From Baffinella frigidus (lineage: Eukaryota > Cryptophyceae > Cryptomonadales > Baffinellaceae): a stretch of DNA of 11,878 nt. This document shows, in pieces, positions 1-6,163 of this stretch. The DNA lies in the NCBI GenBank assembly GCA_026770585.1, contig MU646352.1:238130-250007 (forward strand). Direction: 5' to 3'. The first letter of the stretch is position 1; every line of letters starts with the position of its first letter. A program made the position numbers and the translations under genes. The notes beneath the pieces are model-generated. The model was not told the DNA's origin. It worked only from the letters and a program-made list of their open reading frames with translations, and made no database searches.

Positions 1-937
1 CCCCCTGCGAAGCCACCTCGCCAGCCACGGTGGCGATGCGGTGATGCGGGATTTTTTTGTCAACCACCTCTTGCATCTGCTTCACCCACGCCGCCTCCCA
101 CGGATGCTCCCCCGCCTCCCCCGGAGGGACAGCGGGAGGCTGTGCGGGAGCAGCGGGAGCACGCGAGGGAGAAGATGGGCCCTGCTCCCCCGCTCCCCCC
201 GCTGGGCCCCGCCCTGCCTCATGGACAGCTTCTTTGGCAGGTGCCTGGCCAAACACCGGGTTGGCCCTGATAAGGAATGCCTCGCCACTGCCCGGCGGAG
301 GAGCAGTGTGGATCGAGGGTGCCGCCTCCTGCACGCCTCCGAGTGGCCCCGCGGGTGCTGGCTGCGTGATGTTCCCCACGCCAAGCGGCGTTGGCCCGGT
401 CTGCGCCGCGCGCTGCATCCTTGCTGGCGACTGCGGCCGTGAATCCTGCACCAAGGGGGGCTCCTGCAACCGGTCCCCTGCGGACGGCGAGCCGGCACGC
501 GGCTGCCCGCCTTGCGGATGCGAGAGGTGGTCGACCACGTCTTGCATCCGCGAGCCCTGGGTCTGGAGTATTCTGCGGAGCAGCTGTGGCGAGCCTGCGA
601 AGGGCTGCGCTTCCCCGCTTGGACTCCGCTGGTGTACGCTTGGACTCCGCTGGTGTGCACCTCTTGGGGAGAGGGTTCGACTCACACGCGCTGCCGCGCT
701 CAGCACTTGGGGCTGCGGAGCAGACGTGTTTACGGGGCGCAGTTTGAGTTCCCTCAGTCTGCGAAGAAGGAGTGCGCGGGGGAGAAGCACCTCCCTCCTG
801 GGGATCGCAGCCCCATGCCAAGGACCACCTCCTCCACCGCGAAGCGCAACTAAGGAGGTGCCGGTCTCGAGACGCGAGAGGAGCGCAAGAAGAGAGACTG
901 CCACCAGCTGTGTGCCCATGGGGAGCACTGCTCCCAT
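1..937 (-). CDS. Partial gene for a secreted or organelle-targeted Pro/Ala/Gln-rich protein (5' part)
   Basis: One minus-strand frame is open for 312 codons, from an ATG at 937 to the left edge, so the 3' end is missing. An in-frame TAA lies upstream near 1019, and a second ATG lies at 919 (Met7). Residues 7-21 (MGTQLVAVSLLALLS) look like a signal peptide core. A Gly run follows (34-38), then an Arg/Leu-rich basic stretch (about 44-65) that could be a transit peptide, as in complex plastids; that is inference. Residues 94-107 are two copies of (A/V)HQRSPS. The rest is low-complexity Pro/Ala/Gly/Gln, with a motif MQ(D/E)VVD at residues 131 and 288. Codons end mostly in G or C. The GC-rich DNA also opens other frames, but those give Cys/Arg-rich proteins without plausible features. 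I recognise no family. An intron inside cannot be excluded. Confidence 0.6.
   Translation of the reverse strand, partial: MGAVLPMGTQLVAVSLLALLSRLETGTSLVALRGGGGGPWHGAAIPRREVLLPRALLLRRLRELKLRPVNTSAPQPQVLSAAARVSRTLSPRGAHQRSPSVHQRSPSGEAQPFAGSPQLLRRILQTQGSRMQDVVDHLSHPQGGQPRAGSPSAGDRLQEPPLVQDSRPQSPARMQRAAQTGPTPLGVGNITQPAPAGPLGGVQEAAPSIHTAPPPGSGEAFLIRANPVFGQAPAKEAVHEAGRGPAGGAGEQGPSSPSRAPAAPAQPPAVPPGEAGEHPWEAAWVKQMQEVVDKKIPHHRIATVAGEVASQG
514..551. repeat. 38-bp near-perfect palindrome inside the first gene
   Basis: The two arms meet at GTGGTCGACCAC (527-538) and pair from 514 to 551 with only two mismatched positions (522/543 and 526/539). The palindrome encodes the MQDVVDHL region of the minus-strand protein. 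A related sequence, ATGCAAGAGGTGGTTGAC, lies on the minus strand at 76-59 and encodes MQEVVD. Confidence 0.8.
617..658. repeat. 21-bp tandem duplication, two units
   Basis: Units 617-637 and 638-658 differ at one base. The length is a multiple of three, so the minus-strand frame is kept and the protein gains a second (A/V)HQRSPS heptapeptide. This agrees with that frame being coding. Confidence 0.9.
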
Positions 938-1038
938 CTTCGCTGTTCCTCTCCTTCCACAAACAGGCCTCTCAGCGCGCCAAAAAAATCCGGCACCGGC
1001 AAGCTCTGTGTTAAATTAGTTTGTAAAGTTTTGACCAA

Positions 1039-1136
1039 CCTAAAGGACAAAATGCTTTCTCTGCAGATCCTTTCTACGGAAGGGCGTGTCGTTGGGCCAC
1101 GTTGGGAGAAATTAAAACCTAAAGGGCCTAAAGGAC
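1039..1136 (-). repeat. TCCTTTAGG dispersed element, copy A
   Basis: Read on the minus strand, the copy starts with two TCCTTTAGG-like units (TCCTTTAGGCCCTTTAGG). It continues through TTTTAATTTCTCCCAAC, CGACACGCCCTTCCGTAGAAA, GATCTGCAGA and AAAGCATTTT. It ends early, and another CCTTTAGG unit follows at its far end (1039-1049), so TCCTTTAGG flanks both sides in the same orientation. The copy lies about 100 bp upstream of the 937 start codon. Confidence 0.85.
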
Positions 1137-1140
1137 AGCA

Positions 1141-1176
1141 CCACCCTTTCCACACGGTCCACCCTTTCCACACGGT
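1141..1176. repeat. 18-bp tandem repeat, two units
   Basis: CCACCCTTTCCACACGGT is repeated exactly at 1141-1158 and 1159-1176. A piece of it in inverted form (CCACCGTGTGGAT) recurs at 1273-1285, between elements A and B. Confidence 0.85.
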
Positions 1177-1285
1177 GGGCTTCGAGGAGTTCGTTGAGCC
1201 TGGACTCCAGGAGGGTACATGACCGAATTTAATGCATCAAGGCAATTTGACTTTTGATGAAAGGTTCGCAGTCCACCGTGTGGAT

Positions 1286-1425
1286 CCCTCTTCACGCGCC
1301 TCTGCACTGGAGAGCTCAATGCGATCTGAAAGCAAGAATTCTTTCTCCGCAGATCCTTTCTACAGAAGAGCGTGTCGTTGGGCTGCGTTGGGAGAATTCA
1401 AAACATCAAGGACCTATATAAAGGA
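1286..1425 (-). repeat. TCCTTTAGG dispersed element, copy B (long form)
   Basis: Read on the minus strand, the TCCTTTAGG end is degenerate (ATCCTTTATATAGGTCCTTGATG). The conserved core follows (TTCTCCCAACG, ACGACACG, GTAGAAAGGATCTGC, GAAAG). It then keeps the far end missing in copy A: GCTTTCAGATCGCATTGAGCTCTCCAGTGCAGAGGCGCGTGAAGAGGG in interrupted form. This long form matches copy E at 3544-3680 over about 130 bp. Short open frames crossing it are translations of the repeat, not genes. Confidence 0.8.
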
Positions 1426-1514
1426 TCTCAAAGAAAAAAACAAAAACCGGGGCTAAAGAAACAAACGAGCTCTGGGCACTGGGCCTTTTCGACAAGTGAT
1501 CTGGCAAAACCCAG

Positions 1515-1845
1515 ACCATAAACCCTAAACCCTGAACCCGAAACCCAAAACCCCAACCCCCCAACCCCAAGCCCTACACCCTACACCCTAATCCAAATCC
1601 TGAGCCCTAATGCCTCAACCCTTGACCATAAACATAAACCCTAAACCTAAATCCTAAACCCTAAACCTAAACCCTAAACCCTAAACCCTAAACCCTAAAC
1701 CCTAAACCCTAAACCCTAAACCCTAAACCCTAAACCCTAACCCCTGAACCCTGAACCGCAAACAATAAACTTTGAAACCCAAAACCCAAACACCAAAACC
1801 CTACACTGTAAAACCCAAAACACAAACCCTAAACTACGCTAGACC
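1515..1845 (+). repeat. Interstitial telomere-like array, C-rich on this strand
   Basis: The block is made of CCCTAAA units and variants (CCCTGAA, CCCGAAA, CCCAAAA, CCTACAC). A perfect core of nearly ten CCCTAAA units runs from 1672 to 1740. Degenerate flanks around a regular core are typical of old interstitial or subtelomeric telomere repeats, not of an active chromosome end. Confidence 0.95.
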
Positions 1846-2305
1846 TGCGGGGAGGGAATCGCAAAAGCCAATTCCCTCTGCCCACAACGTCATTTTTTGG
1901 CGGAATCCTTCGATTTGAAGAATTCTGTCATTGAGTTGACTTTTGTCTAAAATGCTGAGCTGGACCTGCATGGGTTGGGTCGAGTAGCCCACCCGTAGAT
2001 TTTTCCCATCTGCTCAAGAGTGAGGTGGGCGTGTCCTTCGATCTGAGTGTAATACAATGCAACAAAGCACCAAAGCACCCTTGAACCCCAAACCCTGACC
2101 CATAAACCCTAAACCCGTCATATTTCTCTCAGTCTCTCCTTTATTTCCGCTCTCTGTCTCTCTCTGTGACTCTCTCTCTAGGTCCTTGAGGTTCTTTTAA
2201 CTTCCACCATAGGCGGACACCGAAACTGGTTTTCTCTTTCTTTCCCTTTATCACTCTCTCGCTGGTCAGGTATGGGCGGGTCGTAGCGATGCTCACGGAC
2301 CTTGT
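1846..2305. other. Unique and CT-rich sequence between telomere-like blocks; no gene seen
   Basis: 1846-2085 is unique sequence without a convincing frame and contains a small duplication (CAAAGCAC twice, 2064-2080). A short CCCTAAA-like patch lies at 2086-2117. 2118-2180 is CT-rich, with runs of CTCTCT, and leads into a repeat element at 2179. 2233-2305 shows nothing I can name. Confidence 0.6.
2179..2232 (+). repeat. TCCTTTAGG element, second subtype, fragment H
   Basis: AGGTCCTTGAGGTTCTT is followed by TTCCACCATAGGCGGACACCG and AAACTGGTT in broken form. This matches copy G (5786-5850) much better than the main subtype: both carry CCACCATAGGCGGACACCG where the main subtype has CCCAAC and CGACACGCCC. 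Two subtypes of one family are therefore present. Confidence 0.7.
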
Positions 2306-2427
2306 TAACCCTAAACCCTAGACCGTACACCCTAAACCCTAGAACCTCAACCTTGAATCCTTCACCCTGGTTTAGGATTCAGGGTTTAGGTTTTAGGGTG
2401 TAGGGTTTAGGTTTTAGGGTTTGGGGG
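2306..2427. repeat. Telomere-like block with a strand switch near 2370
   Basis: 2306-2369 is C-rich (AACCCTAAACCCTAG, CACCCTAAACCC). From about 2371 it becomes G-rich (TTTAGGATTCAGGGTTTAGG, GTGTAGGGTTTAGG). The halves form an imperfect inverted repeat. The order C-rich then G-rich is the reverse of what a simple end-to-end telomere fusion leaves. The right edge overlaps the end of the MYND gene. Confidence 0.85.
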
Positions 2428-2896
2428 TTTCCTGGTCCCGGAAACGCTCCATCTTGCCCAGCAGCTCGATGCGCATCTCGTAAAGTCTGACAGAGGCGAT
2501 CGCATGATCCCAGCATTCCAAACTTGTCAATCCCAACGAGCGTCTGGCCACGAGGAAGGACTGGAGGATCGCGTCAATGCAGTGATCGCCCGCGGAATCC
2601 TCCATCAGCTCCTCCAGGCGCCCCTCCCACTTGAGCACCCCACGCCAATCCTCTTTCTCATCTGCGGCCATCAGATCCTTCCAGACTTCCTTCAAAGGCA
2701 CGAGAGGAAGCGGCGGCGCGCACGTCTTCTTATGCTTCTTCCACGCCAGTTTCTGGCATTCAGCTCCGCAGTAGCAGTCGTGTTTGCAGACCGAGCAGCG
2801 CTTGAACGCCGCGCCCTTCTTGCCGCAGCGGGAGCAGGTGTCCATGAGCGACAGAGTCTTGATCGCGAGAGCTACGTCGTCGCTCGCCAGAGCCAT
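2414..2896 (-). CDS. MYND zinc finger protein, probably C-terminally truncated (160 aa)
   Basis: Residues 21-59 form a full MYND finger: C21-x2-C24, C34-x2-C37-x4-Y42-C43-x3-C47 and H55-x3-C59. MYND fingers bind two zinc ions and usually mediate protein-protein contacts, often with proline-rich peptides. Residues 61-153 are charged and helical (KEVWKDLMAADEKEDW, IASVRLYEMRIELLGKMERF) and could be the start of TPR-like repeats; that is inference. I start at ATG 2896; the frame opens a little further upstream but without ATG, and Met18 is an alternative. The last codons (ETPKP, then TAA) are read from telomere-like DNA, CCCCCAAACCCTAA on the coding strand, so the natural C-terminus is probably lost or lies in another exon. 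A TCCTTTAGG element ends 40 bp upstream. Confidence 0.75.
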   Translation of the reverse strand: MALASDDVALAIKTLSLMDTCSRCGKKGAAFKRCSVCKHDCYCGAECQKLAWKKHKKTCAPPLPLVPLKEVWKDLMAADEKEDWRGVLKWEGRLEELMEDSAGDHCIDAILQSFLVARRSLGLTSLECWDHAIASVRLYEMRIELLGKMERFRDQETPKP

Positions 2897-2936
2897 TCTG
2901 GATACGAATTTTTCAAATCTCAACGGTGGCCGTTTT

Positions 2937-3388
2937 CTTTTAGGTCCTTTAGGTTTTAATTCCCAACATACGCCAACGACACGCCCTTCCGTAGAAAGAA
3001 CTGAAGAAAAAGCATTTTTGCTTTCGGATCGCGTTTAACTCTCCAGGGTGGTTCTCTTGGGGTGTTTGAGTTATCCCAAAGAGGAACGCGCTCGCACACA
3101 CACCGAACCCAAGTCAGCCTTCATGAGGCTCATGATATCCCATGGTTGGAGCATAGGAGCTTCAATCACGAATACCCCAGAGAAAAAAAGATTCCAAAAG
3201 GGGAGAGGGGTTGTGTGGGGGGGTGAGGTGAGGTTAGCCAGACCCCAAAGATGACAGGAGGGAAGGTGGATGTGAAGAGGTATTTATTCCCCTATGTACG
3301 GGAGTCAGCAGAATTCGGGGTAATCCAAGCGTCAGGGACAGCAACATCAATTACCAAAACAAGTGTTAGCACCCACCCGCGTTAGCAT
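2937..3388 (+). repeat. First copy of a tandem segmental duplication, headed by element copy C
   Basis: 2937-3040 is a TCCTTTAGG element (TTTTAGGTCCTTTAGG, CGACACGCCCTTCCGTAGAAA, GCATTTTTGCTTTCGGATCGC). What follows matches 3685-4042 in the same order: GGTTCTCTTGGGGTGT, CACACACACCGAACCCAAGTC, TGAGGCTCATG, a CCATGGTTG hairpin, GGGTTGTGTGGGGG, TGTACGG-AGTCAGC and CCCACCCGC-TTAGC. Similarity is patchy, with small indels, so the duplication is not recent. No coding frame spans it. Confidence 0.8.
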
Positions 3389-3400
3389 AATAAAGCAAGC

Positions 3401-3540
3401 TTTAGGTCCTTTAGGTTTTATTTCTCCCAACATACGCCAACGACACGCCGTTCCGTAGAAGGGATCTGCAGAGAAAGCATGTTTGCTCTCGGATCGTGTT
3501 TCGCTCTCCAGTGCAGAGGCACGAGAAGGGATCTGTAGAG
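3401..3540 (+). repeat. TCCTTTAGG dispersed element, copy D
   Basis: The copy begins GCTTTAGGTCCTTTAGG and carries the core (TTTCTCCCAAC, CCAACGACACGCC, TTCCGTAGAAGGGATCTGCAG). It continues through GCTCTCGGATCGTG to CTCTCCAGTGCAGAGGCACG. It sits directly before copy E, so D and E form a tandem pair. Confidence 0.85.
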
Positions 3541-3543
3541 TTC

Positions 3544-4042
3544 CTTTTAGGTCCTTTAGGTTTTAATTTCTCCCAACATGGCCCAACGACACGCCCTTCC
3601 GTAGAAAAGATCTGCAGAAAAAGCATTTTTGCTTTCGGATCGCATTTAGCTCTCCAGTGCAGAGGCTCGTGAAGAGGGGATAGTGGGTGGCTCTCTTGGG
3701 GTGTGTAAAGGTATGCGACATCGCTGCCATGCTCGCGCACACACCGAACCCAAGTCAGCCTTTATGAGGCTCATGGTATCCCATGGTTGAAGTATAAAAG
3801 CTCCAACCACGGATACCCCACAAGGTGAGGGGGGTTGTGTGGGGGTGTGAGATGAGACTGATGTCAAACCAAACGCATGTAGAGGTTTCCATCAATGTAC
3901 GGAAGTCAGCGAGCGAGAGAGTGAGAGAGGTGGATGTGTAAGGGTTTCCCCCAGGTTAAGTGGGGGGAGGAGATCGGGGATTTTGAAAATCCCGTTAGCA
4001 CTGTCAAACACCGACCCATTATAGTGCCCACCCGCATTAGCG
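3544..4042 (+). repeat. Second copy of the segmental duplication, headed by element copy E
   Basis: 3544-3680 is the most complete plus-strand element, ending CTCCAGTGCAGAGGCTCGTG. 3685-4042 repeats the module after copy C in the same order. Differences include a GAGAGA insertion near 3910-3930 and a TATAAAAG sequence (3793-3800) inside the hairpin where the first copy has CATAGGAG. Open frames across it, such as those ending SSRASALES, come from the repeat itself. Confidence 0.8.
3775..3817. repeat. Hairpin in the duplicated module
   Basis: GGTATCC (3775-3781) pairs with GGATACC (3811-3817), and inside it GGTTG (3785-3789) pairs with CAACC (3804-3808), around TATAAAAG. The first duplicate (about 3134-3178) keeps the inner stem with different bases, including G-T pairs. 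Confidence 0.55.
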
Positions 4043-4052
4043 TTCACGCGTG

Positions 4053-4154
4053 ACGTTAGGGGGTTAGGGGTTAGGTGTTAGGTGTTGGGTGTTAGGTGTT
4101 AGGTGTTAGGTGTTAGGGGTTAGGGGGTAGGGGGTAGGGGTTAGGGGTTAGGGG
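4053..4154 (+). repeat. Short G-rich telomere-like block
   Basis: The units are GTTAGGG, GTTAGGT and GTAGGGG, so this block is built on TTAGGG/TTAGGTG variants, unlike the TTTAGGG of the large arrays. It follows the second segmental duplicate directly. Confidence 0.85.
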
Positions 4155-4155
4155 C

Positions 4156-4235
4156 AAGTCACACGCGTCAGAGCCAATCCACACGCGTTAGAGCTCACCC
4201 ACTCGCTTCAATGCCTACCCACACGCTTCAGTTAG
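4156..4235. repeat. Degenerate 20-bp minisatellite, four units
   Basis: Units start at 4156, 4176, 4196 and 4216, with the shared core CCACACGCGTTAGAGC and variants. Related single units close both segmental duplicates (3371-3388 and 4025-4042, CCCACCCGC-TTAGC). The minisatellite may have grown from the end of that module. Confidence 0.7.
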
Positions 4236-4248
4236 TGTTTCGTCCTCG

Positions 4249-4322
4249 AGGTCCTTTAGGTTATTTCAAATTTTAGGTCCTTTAGGTGAAAATTGACTTT
4301 AGAAAACCATTTTTCCTCGGAT
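4249..4322 (+). repeat. TCCTTTAGG element, diverged copy F
   Basis: AGGTCCTTTAGG occurs twice (4249-4260 and 4275-4286), then TAGAAAACCATTTTTCCTCGGAT, an interrupted match to the element's GTAGAAA, GCATTTTTGC and TTTCGGATC parts. The middle core is missing. It ends about 130 bp before the start codon at 4451. Confidence 0.6.
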
Positions 4323-4450
4323 AAATTGACATTTGGCAATTTGACCAGAATGACGCGCTACAAAAAAAACATCACCAATATCCGCTCCCCCACTCTCGCC
4401 CGCTTCCGCTGCAGGAGATCCTCCCGACACAACCCCCTCGATCGAATGAA

Positions 4451-5720
4451 ATGACTTCAACTGGCGAAGACAATTCCTCCGACGCAAACCTGAAGGCGCT
4501 TCAGGAAAAGAGAAAGGTTCTGGAACAAGTTCTCGACAGAGCCTTGTATCATCTCGATAAAAACCTGCCCCACAAGCAATATAGAGGGTTCGAGTGCACC
4601 TGCTCTCGCGACGGCATCGAATTCTTGGGCATTCGCCGAAACGATGTGTTCTGGGGTGGGGGGTGGAAGGGGGCAAGCGGTCGGTTCTGGAACCGTGTGC
4701 TGTCAGAGGGGCTCGGAACACAATTCACGATCACCTGGTACAACGGATGGTACAACTCAGAATCGGGCCAGTGGATCGAGTTTTCCGCGGAAGACGTGAG
4801 GTTGCTACGGCGAGGGGAGTCAATCTTCTCCTGCATGCTGTCGGAGGGCCTCAACCCTGACTGGAACGGCTCCATGAGTGGGGATTTCACCATCACGGTA
4901 GTGGACAAGGAGGGAGCCAAGCTGGCCCTGGCAATGGCCCTGCACCCTCGCCTGGGCGCTAGCTCGCGATTGTTCCTCGTAAGTTCCCTGAGCCCGACCC
5001 TGGTGGCTTGTAGGGGTGTCAACAAAAATGATCCTGCGACATGGTGTGTGACGAACGGGCGCTGGACAGTTGAGGAGGATCCTGGCCGATCTATGATATT
5101 TTAACCTGTAGAAAAAAATAGCTTCCCGTATGGGTTGACATGCACTTCCGTTACCTATCAGGTGCTCGGAGCTTGGTCTGGTCAGAGTTTGGAAGCCCTA
5201 ACTTTGGCTGTGGCAGATTGAACCGGGTCTGGTGCGCCTCATCGCCGATCTGGCGGTGGATTTCAGCGAGGGCATCGACGGCGGGGGCCGCGCGAGGTAA
5301 GTTTGGAAAGTGTACTCATGTGATTGCACGTGAAACTCTGCACGCGTCGATAGCAGCTTTGAGAATAGATCAGATGGCGCTCAGAGGAGCAGGGGTAGCG
5401 CAAACCAGAAACACGTACCCCCCCCGCGACCACCAGCACGGCGTGAGACTGCAAGGCACTGCATTTCCAGCTGTGACCGACGAACCTTGCGCGGCAGTTG
5501 GGGGTGGTCCACGCCGGGATGCACGCCCTACACGTCCGACGACGATCCATTGTACCAAAACTCCGATGCTGCTCCTGCTGCTGCTTCTGACGCATGGTAC
5601 AGTTCCTCCGACGAAGACGGTTTCGAGGAAGAAATGTCCTCCGACGAAGAGCGTACCGAGCTGGATAAAGAAGCCAACTTCGACAGCGAGCCTACCTCAG
5701 CAGCTGGGGGGCAGGCTTGA
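4451..5720 (+). CDS. Three-exon gene for an acidic-tailed protein of unknown family (276 aa)
   Basis: Proposed join: 4451-4978, 5217-5296, 5498-5720. Exon 1 (176 codons) starts at ATG 4451. Its donor GTAAGT (4979) is phase 0, and the acceptor at 5216 keeps that phase. The next donor GTAAGT (5297) leaves two bases, which the acceptor at 5497 completes as AGT (Ser203). Both junctions keep frame, which supports the model. Residues 10-38 are helical (LKALQEKRKVLEQVLDRAL). The middle is rich in Trp, Gly and aromatics, with two related segments at about 84 and 130 (LSEGLGTQFTIT; LSEGL, then GDFTIT). Exon 2 is hydrophobic (GLVRLIADLAVDFSEG). Residues 215-270 are Ser/Asp/Glu-rich (SSSDEDGFEEEMSSDEER), resembling casein kinase 2 targets. 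I recognise no domain. Reading straight through intron 1 gives an alternative 217-residue product ending at 5104. Confidence 0.6.
4979..5216 (+). other. Predicted intron 1 of the acidic-tailed gene
   Basis: Donor CTC|GTAAGT at 4979; branch-point-like CTAAC at 5198-5202; acceptor TGTGGCAG ending at 5216. The length is 238 nt. An in-frame TAA (5104) would stop the protein if the intron were retained. Confidence 0.6.
5297..5497 (+). other. Predicted intron 2 of the acidic-tailed gene
   Basis: Donor GCGAG|GTAAGT at 5297 and acceptor GCGCGGCAG ending at 5497, with CTGTGACCGAC as possible branch region. The length is 201 nt. Phases on both sides agree. Confidence 0.6.
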
Positions 5721-5738
5721 GCTGCGGGGTCTACTCAA
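5703..5738 (+). repeat. Direct repeat at the end of exon 3 (second copy at 5943-5978)
   Basis: GCTGGG--GCAG--TT-AGCTGCGGGGTCTAC occurs at 5703-5738, across the stop codon of the acidic-tailed gene, and again at 5943-5978. The two flank element G. At the position of the TGA stop (5718-5720) the second copy has TCA. In the second copy the matching frame reads AGKQSSAAGST. Confidence 0.75.
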
Positions 5739-5785
5739 GACGAGTCTTTTGATGAAGACGAGTACCCCGGTCTACACGAGCTTTC

Positions 5786-5880
5786 CCTTTAGGTCCTTTA
5801 GGTTCTTCGAGCTCCCACCATAGGCGGACACCGGAACCGGTTCTGTAGAAAAACCATGCTTCCTTTCGGATCACATCAAG
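5786..5880 (+). repeat. TCCTTTAGG element, second subtype, copy G
   Basis: CCCTTTAGGTCCTTTAGG is followed by TTCTTCGAGCTCCCACCAT, AGGCGGACACCGGAACCGG, TTCTGTAGAAAAACCATGC and TTTCGGATCACATC. It shares the middle part with fragment H (2179-2232) and the far end with the main subtype. Its TAG (5790-5792) closes the acidic frame that continues after the TGA at 5718. Confidence 0.8.
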
Positions 5881-6163
5881 CCCCCCTGTACCGCTCAAGA
5901 CCGTGATGAGCTGGAGGCTGGAGGCTACTTCAACACGTAGAGCTGGGAAGCAGAGTTCAGCTGCGGGGTCTACCTCAGCCCTCTCTAACTTTTGGGTGTA
6001 CATACAACGACGGCGGAAGAGACCTGCAAATTCGCGAGTCCGAAACGGCCATTTCCCTTTTCTAAAAACTCACTTTCTCAGCCTTTTTGTCACTTTTGCT
6101 CGCTTTCTGTGGGCCAAAACGAACAAAACATAGTCATTACACATCCCCTCAGAAACCGGCCAC
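5881..6163. other. Region behind the acidic-tailed gene; possible remnant coding sequence
   Basis: 5903-6000 contains a frame with RAGKQSSAAGST and SALSNFWVY that resembles the end of exon 3 of the preceding gene. It may be a remnant of a duplicated C-terminus. 6001-6163 has no convincing frame. Confidence 0.4.

Noticed and set aside
219-962. Minus-strand 247-codon frame overlapping the first gene
   Set aside because: It is Arg/Ala-rich, has no recognisable feature, and is in another frame from the better-supported gene.
57-1019. Plus-strand 320-codon open frame over the first kilobase
   Set aside because: Its product is Cys/Ser/Arg-rich without features. The opposite frame has a signal peptide, in-frame duplicated motifs and G/C-ending codons, so this is probably a shadow in GC-rich DNA.
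1232-1456. Short frames such as the one ending SSRASALES at element copies B and E
   Set aside because: They are translations of the dispersed element and recur wherever it does.
4549-5025. Minus-strand frame of 158 codons opposite exon 1 of the acidic-tailed gene
   Set aside because: The plus strand has consistent splice phases and an acidic tail continuing in later exons; the minus frame has no support.
5140-5823. Plus-strand 227-codon frame across 5140-5823
   Set aside because: It reads through both strong splice sites of intron 2 and gives a product without structure, while the acidic frame at 5498-5720 is clearly more protein-like.
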